Assembly: GCA_009792885.1 (NCBI GenBank)
Contig: WMCF01000018.1
Span: 2,742,031 to 2,806,030, forward strand
From: Eremophila alpestris peregrina
Taxonomy: Eukaryota > Chordata > Aves > Passeriformes > Alaudidae
Direction of reading: 5' to 3'
DNA length: 64,000 bases
Shown here: in pieces, positions 13,301 through 25,890 of the stretch
Layout: every line of letters begins with the position of its first letter
Numbering within the stretch: position 1 is the first letter of the stretch
Position numbers and translations under genes: made by a program
The notes under the pieces: model-generated
What the model was told of the DNA's origin: nothing
Database searches by the model: none
Seen by the model: only the letters and a program-made list of their open reading frames with translations

Positions 13301-16300
13301 CCCAGTAATCACCCAAAGAGATGGACTATCTCCAAAACACATCCCCATCTAAAAAAAAAAAATTAAAAAGTGTGTTAATGTGCTGCAAATGTAATAAGGA
13401 AGACAGCAAGAAGATCCCTTGCATATTATGAACAAAAGCAAGCAACAATTCTCACACTGAAGTAAAAGTTTAGCCTAAAAAAGGATATACTTTAAGTGCA
13501 ATATCTTACAACATTGGGCTTGTGATCAAAAATATCCCCATGTTTTTCTGGTGGGGGGCACTGGCTGATGCATTTGAACACAGGGCAGCACCACAGACAG
13601 TGCAGAGCAGAGCCCCCAGCACACACCCCCCTTCATTAGCCCTAAAACACCAATGCCACGAGATCAGTCTGCTTAGGACCAAGTGAGTAATTAAGCACAT
13701 TTGATAAACTTTGCATCCTCTCCTGCTGAAAGATTTTTTGTGAGTAATTAATGTCAGTTGCCCACCCCCCCATACCCCTTCGAAGACCATTCCTGTTGCC
13801 TCAAAGGAGAGCAAAACACGACTGGGATACCAGTTGGTGTTGTAGAATAGTGGCTCTAGATGTTGAGGATGCCTTGAAGCACACTGTTTTATCACATTTC
13901 AGAAGAAGTATCTATAAATACTGCATAAAGTTTTTAGAAACTGTTGGGTTAAAAAAAATGTAATATGTACATATGCCTACATAGAGTAAAAAATTTCACA
14001 GGGTGGTTGTCTGTATTGTGAGAAAGCATTCCCTGCTCATTTCAGATTCACATTCCTTGTCTTCACTGTGCTCCTCATTTGCTTATAATGAAATTAGAAG
14101 AAACAGAGGAGCAATCAAGAAAGCATCTATTTTAAGAGTTATTACACTTACTGATATAATATTTATTGATATGTGTGATGACAACCTCTTTAAATAAACA
14201 TATAGCTCAATAGCATTAAACCTGTGATACCACAATACGACAGACTTGAGCAGCTCCACTGCAACATTTGACTGAATAAAATGGCATCATACTTCTGCAT
14301 ACATAAAAACAGAAAAAGTTTAAGGAAGAAGTTGACTTTCATGTAAAGAAAGGGGAAAATAAAACCCAACAACCACCACATGAGTGTTGAAATATTCTGA
14401 GAATACAGCTCTGATTTCCATAATAGCTTGTTGTTCAAGTGATCATTAAATCTATTTAAGATGTCAAATTTAGACTAATATCCATACCTGACTTCTTAAA
14501 CTACTCAAATTCAATACTTACATCTTCATGACCCTTTCTTGTTATCTCTCTTGTACTATATTCTCTAGCTATCTGATACTTCTAACCAGGTATCAGATAT
14601 AAATCTGTATTTTTATTACTTCTCATTATTAGTACTTGCAGATAGAAGTCTTCACCATATGGAATAATATCTTGAAATGCACCACAATTACTCAGGTTTC
14701 CTCTAGAGAATCACTACGTTCTAAAATTTTTTACTTTATTGGTTCCAGGGATTTTTTTCAATCCCACTAGAAGCAACAGTATTTTGCTTGCTGTATACCA
14801 AGAAGATTGAAGATATTAAAGGTTAATTTAGAAACTTAAGCAGTTTAAAATCCATTTGTTTTTACAAACGTGTCACAGTCTCATCAAAAACACATGGTTT
14901 TTAAACTGTTCAACAATCCCAAATTAACAGCAGAGCACTTGGAGAAAACACCAACTGGAGATCACTCAAGTCAGAACTGTGCTGCACAAAGATCAAATTT
15001 AGCCTCATGGAAAAAAGCAGCACCTGGTACTTATTTTTTGTTTCAATAACTCCGGCTTTTAAACAATCATATCCCTCACAGAGCTTTAGGGATAAAATGT
15101 GATAAGAATTCCTGAAAGGAGAGAGCACAGAAGGTGAGGAAACAGACTCTGCTAAATCTTCCCAAACTCCAATGCATGAGAAACCTTCCTTACTCAGATG
15201 CTAACTGTTGAGGTGCAAGCCTCAGTGGAAGGCTTTTTTTGTATTATCCAACACAGTAAAAGAAACCTAGGGGAACCCGACAAGGGAGTAACAGTGGGGA
15301 TGATGGTTTGGAAATCACTGGTATTTCATTTCTGGAACTTCACTGGAACAAGGGGTATCTGAACACCAGTGAAGGTTACCAAGGAGATTCACCATGGAAA
15401 GCTGAGCTGATCCAAAACTCAACAGAGAGAGTAGAAAACCTCCCCCTGACTTCAGCAAGCACTGTCTGTAAAGCCCTAATCTTTCATTATAAATGTGGAT
15501 GACTTTCTCTATATTTTGTAATCAGCTATTTAATCCTAGAGATAACTCAATCTGATAAAGCTCCTAACGTCTGGGTTTTGATGAACTCATCTTTCTCTTC
15601 CTCTATTTCTAATCTCTCAATTCCTTAGTTCTTCTACATTTGAAAATATCTTCATTTCCATACATAAAAATGACTCAGAGTTGTAATTACGAGTCAAGGA
15701 GACATAAACAAGAAGGAAAAACTTTCTAGTGGCCATATGTGGGAATGAGTGCTGAATCATCATTATTGAGACCAGAACAAATATGAGCTCACCTCTGGAG
15801 TTCTTTGCCCACACACTAACATGGAGTGCTCCAAATCATGAAACCAAAGCCCTTACCTTATAAATACTTACATATTAATTCTCAGAATATACATTTGGGA
15901 TTCTAGATAAATACTTGTATTAAATCAGTGAAGTGACATATTTAAAGCAATTTTAAAGTACTTGAAATTCACACATTTATGCCCATCTTTAAATGATCTG
16001 CTTAGCACTGGAGTTTTTGAACACTCAAATCTGAGATGCAAAGACATAAACATTGTTACAATGGACATGAGAAATGGCTCAGCTGGGGTCAGCAAACAAC
16101 CCACTGGCTCAGCCAGGAACAGGACAGATTGCCCCCAGCAGCCCTCCTGCCTCAGAGCACAGCACAGGACAGTGCTCAGCAGCACACAGAACCTGCCTCT
16201 GAACCATTCCCACAAATACTGCCTTGCTGTAAACATGTTGTTTAGCCCTATGGGTTACAAAAAAATGGCTTGTGCCCAGGAAATGCCAACTCTCTTTCTC

Positions 16301-17664
16301 TTATCAGACAGAAAAAATGAGAAAAATATCAACGTATTTGAAGACTTGGATCCTACCAGTTTTTATCTTTCCTTAAGTAAATAAACCAATCCTACCAATC
16401 CATCATAGTCTCCTAAGCAACTTACTTTTGTTGTTCTCTTTTGGCTCTCTCCAAAAGAATTTCTCCATGGCTGGCACCACAACTCCAGTAACTGGTTACT
16501 CCAGCTTAAGCCTTCCTGCTGACAACAGCAAGACCACAGCAGCATTTGTTTTTGTTCTTTTGATGGAAGATTGTAATGCCCAACTGCACTGTAATAATGC
16601 ACCATATTGTCAGGATCCTTCTGACAGTATTGTGGACTTTGCTGTTCATTAGTACTGCCTTGCAAATTATCCTTTCCTTCCTAGATGCAGTGGCTGTGCC
16701 CATCTCACTGATTTCAAAATTGTTTATAAATGTATCAAAAGTCAATGCTGAACTGAAACACTGTGCCTGAAACTCCACCTTAGTTTTTTATGCAATACTT
16801 TATATTCCAGTTCAGATTTATTAAAATACTAAGCAGTCCTTAAACTAAGAGAGCCCTCCAGGACCATACTTGATATATCCTACTAATTTGTCAGTGAAAA
16901 ACTGAAAACTACTCAGAAAGCAGAGAAAGATACACAAATTCAAAGGCAAGCAAGGTCAGTAACTTTATGATAACAATGAATTCCCAGTCAAAGTCTGCAT
17001 GCATGCTCTTACCTGTGAGGAATAAACTTGTGCTGACTGCAGGGTAAGAGCACACTTGCACACAGGGAACCTTAAAGCAGCAGTCACACTTCTGGATAAA
17101 CAATGATGTGAAGCTGCAGCAATTTTATTGCTTCTCTGCACTTCTAGTACATCTTCACAGCCAGCTGTGCACTCACTTCACAATATTCTCAACTAGACTT
17201 TTTTTTTTCATGGTCTGGTTCTATAGCCAGAATATGAAATTGATACTGAGAGTTCTGCTAAAATATATGATACAGATCACCTGAGCATATCATTCACTGG
17301 ACTGCACAATTCCAGCTAGCTCTTAGTAATTTCTTAGGCTCTCTGGTCAGTGTTCTGGGAGATATTGACCCTCCAGCCTTTAGGAGAAGGCTTATAATTA
17401 CCCCACATCTCATTTTTAAGGAGCTGAAGCTCCTTAACAACCAACAACATGTCCTGAAAACAAAAGCAGCAGTCTTCTAAAATGCACAGGCAGCTGATTT
17501 GTGTCACACTGGCATGAAGCAGTACAATACAAACCAGGGTGGGAAGCTGTACATGCACAATATGCTTGTACACCTGTCTGCTAAATATGTCACTGTGGAC
17601 ATCATTCACTTTCACAAGCAATAGCTTTGAGAAGCAAATTGTTTACTTGTAGTAATTATATTTG

Positions 17665-18042
17665 TAATCACAGAGTTACAAAGGTTGGGTGAGATCTCTG
17701 GGGGTTATTTGGTTTCATCAGTCCACAAAAAAATGGACCAGGTGGACCAGGCTGTTCAGGGCCATGTTCAGGCAAGTTCAGCCCACCTGCAGGCACATGG
17801 AGATGCCAGTTTCTCTGAGCAGCTTGTTTGGTTCTCCAGGTGAGAATGGTTTTCCTTGTTGAAACTTGTGCTTGTTGTCTCCAGCAATAATGTGCCTATG
17901 TGAGAAGAATTTGGCTTCATTTTCTCAATACCCTTCCATTAACCAGGTGAAGAAAAAAGAGGCTCTCCAAGCCTCCTTATTCCCCTTAAGGGAAAAAACA
18001 TCAGCTCTCCAAACCTTTCTACCTCTCTTATAATGTTTTCCA
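17665..18042 (-). mobile_element. Degraded CR1 LINE 3' fragment
   Basis: The plus strand starts with AATCACAGAGTTACAAAGGTTGG followed shortly by GAGATCTCTGGGGG and a TCAGTCCAC segment. This is the usual order at the reverse-complemented 3' end of avian CR1 elements. Further in, CAGGCTGTTCAGGGCCATGT resembles the CR1 'GCTCAGGGCCATGTCCAG' segment, and GAGGCTCTCCAAGCCTCC lies where the 'TTCTCCAGGCTGAACAACC' segment is expected. Divergence is high, no reading frame survives, and the boundaries are approximate. The element's sense strand is minus, the same as PARD3. Confidence 0.6.
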
Positions 18043-18708
18043 AATAATGTTATGTATTAAAAATGTTTTTTCACTGTAACTGCTGAAATATTCAGAGAGA
18101 CTTGTTACACATAATCACACCAAGACAAATAACCAAGGGTGGTCTTAGTTCTTGAACAAGCTAAATCATTTAAAAGGAAAACAAGACAAAAGAGATGACC
18201 CTTTTCACAATATCTCATGAAGCTGAAAAGGGATTTTATTTACAATATTTAAATGCAGTACTGTGAAACAAACAACTTGGTTCACAGGCAGTGCACCCGC
18301 TGCTGAACTGTCACTGCCTGACATCCTGTCTTATCTGCCAAATTGCTCATTAGGTTTGGCAATTTTCACCTGCGCCTCCAGTTTATATTTCAGCAGGGAA
18401 TAAACATCAGTCTGCTTTAACAATCTTCTGCAGTGAGCTTCCAGCCTCTTCCCAGAAAACACGCAGGCACATCACAAAAAAAGCCTTGTGTACTGTACGC
18501 TTAGAAAAAAGATGCAGCTGAAGTGATGAAATACAACAAGAAGTTTAACTTGGGTAACACAAAAGCAGTAAAAAAGAAAGAGCTAGATAAGAAACATAAA
18601 TAAATCAGCTGCTTGTAAGGATGAATTGTGTTTTCACAGTGCAAAACAACACAGGGGGTGTGGGCCAGCCTCATTTTTGTTTCCATGTTTACATGGGAAG
18701 ATTGAATT

Positions 18709-18730
18709 TGACACACACACACCCCCTCCC
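18709..18730. repeat. Short (AC)n with C-rich tail
   Basis: GACACACACACACCCCCTCCCC: a short AC run that passes into a C-rich stretch. Simple sequence. Confidence 0.8.
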
Positions 18731-18829
18731 CAACATGCAAAGTACAGGCTGTGTTTGTGCATGGGAATAGAGGGACTCCAGATGAATATTACTTCTCCAG
18801 CTGGACCTGATCTAGCCAACCTTTCCCTT

Positions 18830-19030
18830 GCTGGGAGAGGAGCGCTGGTGTGAGCTACAAACAAACAAAAGGAGTAGCATGGCAACCAGAACAAAGAGAG
18901 GAGGATCTCAGCAGGCTTTGAGCCCCAGCCCGGTGCAGGGAGCTGCTGCCTGGGAGCAGAGGGTGCAGGGGAGCAGGAGGTGCAGGAGCGCCGCGGAGCA
19001 GAGCCACCAAAAAGCACCAGAGATGTGAAA
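18830..19030. other. GC-rich patch with RFX-like motif
   Basis: About 200 bases are richer in G+C and CpG than the surroundings, including AGCGCTGG at 18841 and GCGCCGCGG near 18990. At 18874-18886 lies GTAGCATGGCAAC, close to the palindromic X-box GTTGCCATGGCAAC bound by RFX factors; one half-site is perfect and the other is imperfect and short by one base. It is flanked on the low-coordinate side by an AC/C-rich tract. A regulatory role is only a possibility. Confidence 0.35.
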
Positions 19031-21060
19031 CAAAACGTCTCAAATGCTATAAACCAATTTCAGATGGAATACTGTTTTTCATTTGTTAGAAGTAAAATAT
19101 TCACCGCCAACCCTGCAATTAGCTGGAAAATTACAATAATTACAGCAATTTTGTATCCCATCTCCAATCCAATTAATAGATATATGACCTTGTCAACATG
19201 TAATAATCAGGATCTGCATCTACCACAAAACTGGATGGGTTTTATTTGCTGAATAGAACTTACACAGTAAGAAGATAATTATTTGAAATACTGATAATAC
19301 CATTTGTATGCTATGCTTCACTTCACAAGTTATAAAGGAAATACAATAAGGATAGTATTTCCATTTTCAATGTATATTTAAATGAAATTCCTGAAATAGG
19401 TGTCTTTAATATGGGATAATATTACTGCACTGGGATTCCAAACCTGTGGTTTGGAACATTTATAACCAAAATACAGATGTCGACATTTAAAAAAAGGAAT
19501 TAGATAGCTAGGAGAACATTTCTGATTTCTGATAACATATTTATTACAAATTGTTTAACACACTTTATTAGGGCACACTTCCATAAAAAGTATCAAAGAG
19601 CTATAATCCTTACCAACCATTTTAGAAGTCTTCTGAATTTCTAAAGACCTTTGTATTGAAGGGTCTCAAATCCCTTTTTGGTAATCTTAGCAATCAGTGA
19701 ACTAGCCAAGTGTTCCATGAATTTTCCAGAATGACACCAAAGATAAGTGAGCTGTGCAATATATCACTGAGTTTTATCTGTACTATATGATTTTGATGCA
19801 CTAAAGTTCATGTATTGTGTAATACACCAGATAATCACACAAAGGAGGAAATGTGTATGCATTTGCCTGCTTTAACCCCTGCTAAGTCAAGAACCAAGGA
19901 GGACAGTTTTTTGGCTTATGCATGGAAATGAGATGCACATTCAGCAGTGACATACTCTAGTGACAGCAAAATGGGAGGGTCCTGAAATTCCAGGATACTT
20001 CTTTATTCTGACATTAATCCTTCCCTAATTTAATTCTGTGTTGCAATGAAGCATAGTTATAGTTTAAAAAGACACACATTCAGCTCTGTGTAAGCTAATT
20101 GTTAAATGCTGTTCCCTTCATTTTGCAGAAAACATTTTGGTACAAAACCCCTCAAACTTAACAGAGTGGTAACCTTCCCATCTGCATTTTATCTGACTGC
20201 CTAAACACAGATTTTATCCAGTAAAAAAAACACCTACACAAAATCAATCTCTTGGAAATTAAATATTGTTTTAAACAATGTATCTGTAAAATATCAATAA
20301 CTACTGCTAAGAATTTTCTGGAGTGGAGTCCCTATCTTAAAAGTTCAGTGAGCAAAATGATAGACACTATACATAAAAGGACACAATGCCTTATCCACAT
20401 TGTTTTGTTTGCATGGCACTTTTAGCAACAATGAATATTACACAGCAAATTTCATTCCATAATTTTTCTTCTTAATAAGCTCAAATATTCAAAGAACCTG
20501 CCTGAGCAAGAAATGCAAAAAGTAATTCCTGTTATGTGGTTTTCCAACAAATGTTCACCACATTGAAATAAACAAAATAAAGAGATTTTTCTGGCTGCAG
20601 TTTCTGCTTTTTAAAGTGTATTTTTGCAACACAGTAAATGCACATTTTAGCAGGTGCTTTTATGGAAAGGTGACAGCATAACCTAGCAACACTGACAGGT
20701 TAAGTAGAAAGTGCTCCTATCTTTAGTTTCTTTTTACCATTTTGTTCATTAAATGGAACAAAACTGGCAAACCGAAAATTACACCGTGCAGCGACTACAT
20801 TTGGAGATACTGCTGTGATTTTCAGTGTGAGGACAATTTTAAACTGGCAGCTTATGGCTCCTAAAAGCAATTTATAAATAATTTATTAAAACAGAACAGG
20901 TTTGTTTACTTGCATGCAAGAAGCATTTACGCAGTTTCTCAGTTCTGATCAGCTTTCGATAAGGACAGATAATGAATCACTTTTCCCAGCAGCATCGATA
21001 GGGTAACAGCACTTGCCATCTCTGTAAATTTAGACAGAACACATTGAGACACCAAGAACA

Positions 21061-21069
21061 TTTACTCAC
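21061..21069 (-). other. PARD3: 5' splice donor of PARD3 exon 3
   Basis: Immediately after the last exon base (21070) the minus strand reads GTGAGTAAA, a near-perfect U1 donor sequence. Splicing here leaves the exon in phase 1 (CGT GCA A), which agrees with the human reading Arg-Ala-Asn across the junction. This fixes the low-coordinate exon boundary. Confidence 0.93.
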
Positions 21070-21250
21070 TTGCACGAAGGACTGACGGGGTGACCTCAAT
21101 TTCACTCGTAGCTTGGTAAGGCTGGAAGGCTGATGCAGCGTTGGAGCCAAGCTCGCTGCCAAAAATCTCCGGGCTCTGCGTGCCCGTCGAGCTGGCGCTG
21201 GTGCCATCACCCCCATGGTGGGGATCTTGCTCATCAAACACAGCCACGAG
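21070..21250 (-). CDS. PARD3: PARD3 exon 3 (codons 75-134 plus first base of 135)
   Basis: The minus strand reads through 60 codons beginning LVAVFDEQDPHHGGDGTSAS and ending EIEVTPSVLRA, plus one extra base. This matches the human PAR-3 N-terminal region almost residue for residue, as I recall it. PAR-3 is the scaffold of the PAR-3/PAR-6/aPKC complex that sets apical-basal polarity and tight-junction position. The first residues (LVAVFDEQ) form the last strand of the N-terminal oligomerisation (NTD/CR1) domain. The remainder is the serine- and glycine-rich linker leading toward the 14-3-3-binding serine and the PDZ domains, which lie in other exons. The exon starts in phase 0 and ends in phase 1; the dangling A fits an Asn codon completed by the next exon. 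PARD3B is excluded because its equivalent stretch differs strongly. One visible difference from human is Asn-Ala-Ala where human has Asn-Asn-Val, with Ser for Thr just before. The exon is intact, with no stop or frameshift. Confidence 0.97.
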
Positions 21251-21272
21251 CTGCAAATGACAATTTAATCTA
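21251..21272 (-). other. PARD3: 3' splice acceptor of PARD3 exon 3
   Basis: The minus strand reads ...AAATTGTCATTTGCAG and then the exon begins with CTC (Leu75). The AG is at 21252-21251. The polypyrimidine tract is weak and short and is broken by purines. Two other AG dinucleotides lie about 20 bases upstream, in CAGTAG at 21274-21269. The choice of this AG is fixed by the phase-0 match to the known protein. The weak tract may mean that definition of this exon depends on its strong donor and on exonic enhancers; that is inference. Confidence 0.9.
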
Positions 21273-24200
21273 CTGTTAAAAAACCAACTCAACACCATCC
21301 AAGTGTCACTGCAGATCAGCATTTCATCATTTCATCCCACCAAAGAGCACGAAGTGTCTCTCAGCAGAGACTCCGATCAATGCCTAGATCACACCATCAT
21401 CAGCCCGAGGAAAGGCAGCCATTAATTGGATACTACAGAGGGTCAACAGCTCTGCTGGGACAGGAAACTCATCACTGTGAGCCACAGAAAGAATGGCACC
21501 AAGTCAGGAAAGCAAGGGTTGCACCCTCCCCAGCAAACCACTTCATCTTCCCCAGAAATGCAGAAAACTATCTGAGTGTGGATTGATGCCTGTGCACTGG
21601 AATTCAGTATCTCTGTTTTGATACCTCTATACACATCACTGCTACATGAGCAAAACCACAGTTTTACAGAATAGAAACATTCAAGAAGTTATGTTGATAC
21701 ACACTGAAAGCTACAGACAAAATGCAAAGCCAAGTGTTAAAATCACAACCAGTCATCATCTATTGATCTGCCATCTATTGATCTATTATCTATTATTATT
21801 ACTTAAGTTGTGGGCATCTCTTGCAAAATTTCTTTAGTTATATTTATGGAGATACTCTGTTTGCCATCAGCTTTTCCAAGACAAGTTTGAAATCTCAAGT
21901 CCCATTTCAAACTTTCCCAAGTCACTAACTTAATAAATATTTACTACATCTGTGTTCACCATTGCAAGAAAAATAGGAAAACATCCCAGTGATTTTTTTA
22001 TAAACCTGAGATATTTTTTCCTTGGTAAATGATTTTATGCACTTATTTGAAACAAATAATTTATCCCAATTTATCTTTCGTAACATACCAAAAGAGATAA
22101 CAGCAACTCTTATACACATTTCATTTAAGAACCTGATTTTCAAGATGGAGAAGAAAGTTTTCTGGATAGCAGCAAACTGCAGCCTGCAAATTAATCCATA
22201 ATGTAATATTTGAAAGACATTTCCAAGAAAGCATTACATTCTTCTGTCCAAATTGGTAGGGTAAATGGAGCAAATCAACTTAAACCTGAGCTGGTCTCTG
22301 CAAATTGTTTATTCTGTTAGCACAACAGCTAAAATTTTATATAACCAAAAGGCACCAGAGGTCATTTTCTCTTTTTATTTTTTTTAAGCAATTTCAACAT
22401 CATCTTAGCCAAAAGATTTTAATAATAGTCCCTTTACTCAAATTTAACTTACATAAGCATCAATAAAAAAATTTAAAACCACAACTCTAAGCCCAAGTGG
22501 AAAGCATTTGGGAATTCGGCTTTTGAAAGTACTCTCAAGCATTTACTCTTTTTCACCAGTCATTTTGAAATTACAGAGAGCAGCAAATTTCTGCCAATAA
22601 TTCCATATCTAATGCAAATTTAGGCTCAGGCGTGAAAAAAACAGAAAGAAGAAACTGGAAATGGATGAAGGATCCATGTTCTCTCCAGTGCTAGTTGAAA
22701 GGTAGGTAGCAGCAGGAAAACCAGACTGCAGCTGCAGACAGCTGGAACATGTTTGTACCATAAAAGTCATTATTTTATGCTTGAGAAATCTATACACAAA
22801 GGAGACATGACAACACCAAAATGTCAGTAGCTCAAGAGTATTGGAAATTTCATTTTCTAACATAATATGAAATATCAATGCTTACAAAAATATGCTTCTA
22901 AAACTTTACTCATAACTCTCTTACTCTTTTATAGCAAGCTAATTACCAATCTAAAGCAACTGAAAATAAATTAATCCACAACTGAAGACCTGTAAGGTAT
23001 TCCAACAAAAGGCAAACAAAGCATTTAAGAATCCTAACACGAAACATAAAATCTTTTTGTCCTTTGCATGTCATGTATCAAGATAAATCCCCCAATTACA
23101 TTCTGTTCCTTTGAGGCTGATTGAAAAATATTATTTGATGCATGCAGCTGCAAGTATTTTACAGGTATTATATATATGCAAAAAGGTATGTGCATATAAA
23201 TCTCTATATATGTTATATCAAAGTTGCCTCCAGCTTTTTGCCTATTCCAGTCAGTCTACATCTATAACTTCAGAAAATCTAAAAATGAATGTTTCTTATT
23301 TCAAGCTTTGCTTTTGATCTTATCAGCTTTTTTGCAGGTATTCACAGTTTTGACAGCATCAAACCTTCAAAAGGCTTCAGTTCCATTAAAAGGCACACCA
23401 AGTTGTAACATTTCTTCAGTGTGAAGAAACACAAGCCATGTTCGTCTCTTCCAAATCTAATTATCATTAGCAACACAGGTTAGGGAGCTCACTGTAAACC
23501 AGCACTACAATGGTACAGTAGCCATCTGGACTACAATAGCTCAGTCCTCATGATGAGCTAGAAAGTCTTTGGGACTGGAAGACTTAATGCAAATAAGCAC
23601 TCTTGAATCTTGATTTCCAGACCCAGATTATTCTGCAAGATTATGAGCTCGTGGGAAACAAGGACAGCCAAAACATCTTGCACTGTATTATGATATCAAG
23701 CATTTATCTGTGATTTCTTCAACACCTTTATTTTAATCAAAGGAGATTATTCAAGGAGAGGAATTGTACTGGTGGAGGCCCAGAGATCACACCTTGACTA
23801 CCATCCTTGCAAGAGCAAGAATGAAAACAAAAACCTTCAGAGACACCTTAGGCAATGTGGAAGGAACCACAGGAGTAGGTCACTGGAGCTATGAAGAATC
23901 CTTTGCTGCAGGAATCCACAGTGATAAACACAGCCCTATGCCAGGGAAAAGGCCTCTTGATGAGTCATGTTTAAGGGTCATAGAGATGTTTTTAATTTGG
24001 CAAAGAATGGAGCACACATTACTAGACCAGCTTTTACCAGCACTAAAGTCAATGCTAAGCCTATGGTATTTTGCTGGGCTTTAGATGTCAGATTTACAAC
24101 AAGAACAGAAAACAAAGATGACTATCTGCTCTGGAAACATTATTTTCACTGTCAGGAGACAGCTTCCATGTTGATCTTTTTCTTCTTTAGTAAGAAATAA

Positions 24201-25768
24201 ATGACTGAAGTTACCCTAACCTTTAGAGAATCACTCTATTATTTCCAAAACCTGAATTGAGCTGCACCTCCTGTTTTCTGTCCTTCAGTTTTAGATCTCA
24301 CCACCTGCAGTGACCTGAGAAACTCATCATAATATCCACTCTTATTCAGAAGGGAACAGCACAAGGACTGAATAAACCACAGTAATGCATTAATAAAGAA
24401 AACAGCTTAGCTGCTCAATATTAGCCAACTATCAGCTCTTTAAAAGAATTTCCACCAAAATTCAGTGAGTACTGGTGCCATTTGGTTTAATTTTATTTTT
24501 CTTTGTGAAAGACAAACCCACACCAAAGACCAAATATCATACCAACAACAGTTAATAAATAATTATAATATATTTCACCCACCCCATGTCCCATGGGACC
24601 TCAACTTGAATGCATCAAAGACATGAGAATATGGTTTAATAGGTTACAGTAGTTTTAATCACCTGAGGCCACAGGACTATCACTGAACTAAAAATCTACA
24701 AATAGGAAATAAAATCTAGTAAAAACAAACCACCTTGTCATGCCAAAGCAGATTTAATAAATAATAGGTTTAATTTAGATTGGCATGTTTACATTTCTCA
24801 TTGTAATATAGTAAAAGCAAGAGAAAGGTGAGAGGTTTTATCATAATTTATCATGGTAAGATGGCACAGGAAGTGTCACCCAGTTTGAACAATTTAAGAT
24901 TTTGGTTCCCAGTGTATGTGTATACAACTTTTTCAAGAAAAAATAAAGTTGCAAATATTCATTAAGATATATTTAGATATAAAGACAGCAGCTTTGTTTG
25001 GATTATAATTTATGGAAGGTTAATCCCATTTCAGCATTGGAATTAGAGTAAGTGTTCAAATGGTTAACTGCATAAACTAAAATACCTTTTTACCTCCACA
25101 GCAAGAAATACAAGCAATTTTGTGTGAATTATCAACAAAAGATACAATTATTTTAAAAAGCAACTGCATTCAGTGTTTGACCAAGAGTTTTTCTTTTTTT
25201 AGAAATACAAAACTGCAGTAAAACTCAACAATTATCCCAGCTGTAAAAAGCATACTTGTAATCATTAGTATATTTCAAGAGATCTAGGGGATTTTTTTAT
25301 TGCCATCCTTATCCTCTGAAGACAAAAAATATAGGAGTACAGTTTAAAAACCAGTGACCTGATGCTCTTCACTTTTGACTGATAGTCTTTCCATAGCAGA
25401 CAGACAATGAAGGGAGAGTAAAACAATATTGTTTTTGCTAAATATGTTAGTTCATCAAGCAAATGCCTTATAAAGAAATTATTACACAGCCTGAGATAGC
25501 AAAACAAAATTTTACTGAGGCACCTTTGGATCTGGGGTAGGAGGAAGGCATTCCAGCCTATGAGTGCATTCAGCCCTCTATAACACAAGTTTGTACTGAA
25601 TTAATTACAATCCAACATCTTGCTCTTTCTAAAAGAGAGAATGAGCTTCTCTATTGCTCTGTCTGAGACTCAACACATGATGCTAACCAGGTTATATTTA
25701 CTTAAATAAATAAAAGGCAAGAAGATTGATTTATTTTAATATTGACACAGCAGCAGCAGTCTGCATTC

Positions 25769-25890
25769 CAACATTAATTATTACAATTTCCGTCTATTCT
25801 AACGTAATTAAAAATTAGTAAACACATATGCAGTCTTAATTAATAGACTAGATTAAGTACTTGAATGTTAATTAACTGGATTAAAAAACT
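25769..25890. promoter_or_regulatory. TAATTA-rich cluster, candidate conserved noncoding element
   Basis: Four TAATTA hexamers (25775, 25805, 25837, 25869) occur in 100 bases, spaced about 30-32 bases apart. TAATTA is the core recognised by many homeodomain proteins. The stretch is not a simple repeat, since the intervening sequence is complex. Spacing near three helical turns is notable. Function is inferred only, and an AT-rich intron can produce such motifs by chance. Confidence 0.3.

Larger units (their letters stand above)
1..21069 (-). other. PARD3: PARD3 intron 3 (partial), noncoding
   Basis: This is the sequence downstream (in gene sense) of exon 3. It is A+T-rich and CpG-poor apart from 9050-10390 and 18830-19030. 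I looked for exon 4, which should encode MPLHVRRSSDPALIGL, on the minus strand and saw nothing like it, so this intron runs beyond base 1. Open frames here are short, overlap on both strands, and match no family I know. The recognisable contents are simple repeats, two small tandem duplications (773-804, 3625-3652), an 18-bp minisatellite (9297-9869), a CpG-rich patch (10206-10366), a degraded CR1 (17665-18042) and a small GC-rich patch (18830-19030). I see nothing else identifiable in 800-3600, 3700-8300, 10400-17660 or 19300-21060. Confidence 0.9.

Noticed and set aside
15962..16384. 140-codon plus-strand frame
   Set aside because: It is low in recognisable motifs, antisense to PARD3, overlapped by other frames, and shows no promoter or splice context.
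16380..16780. Stretch with overlapping frames on both strands that looked like an old transposon or retrogene
   Set aside because: I could not match it to any repeat family or protein; a repeat-library search would be needed to decide.
1..21069. Expected PARD3 exon 4
   Set aside because: No minus-strand sequence coding for MPLHVRRSSDPALIGL was seen; the exon most likely lies at lower coordinates outside the window.
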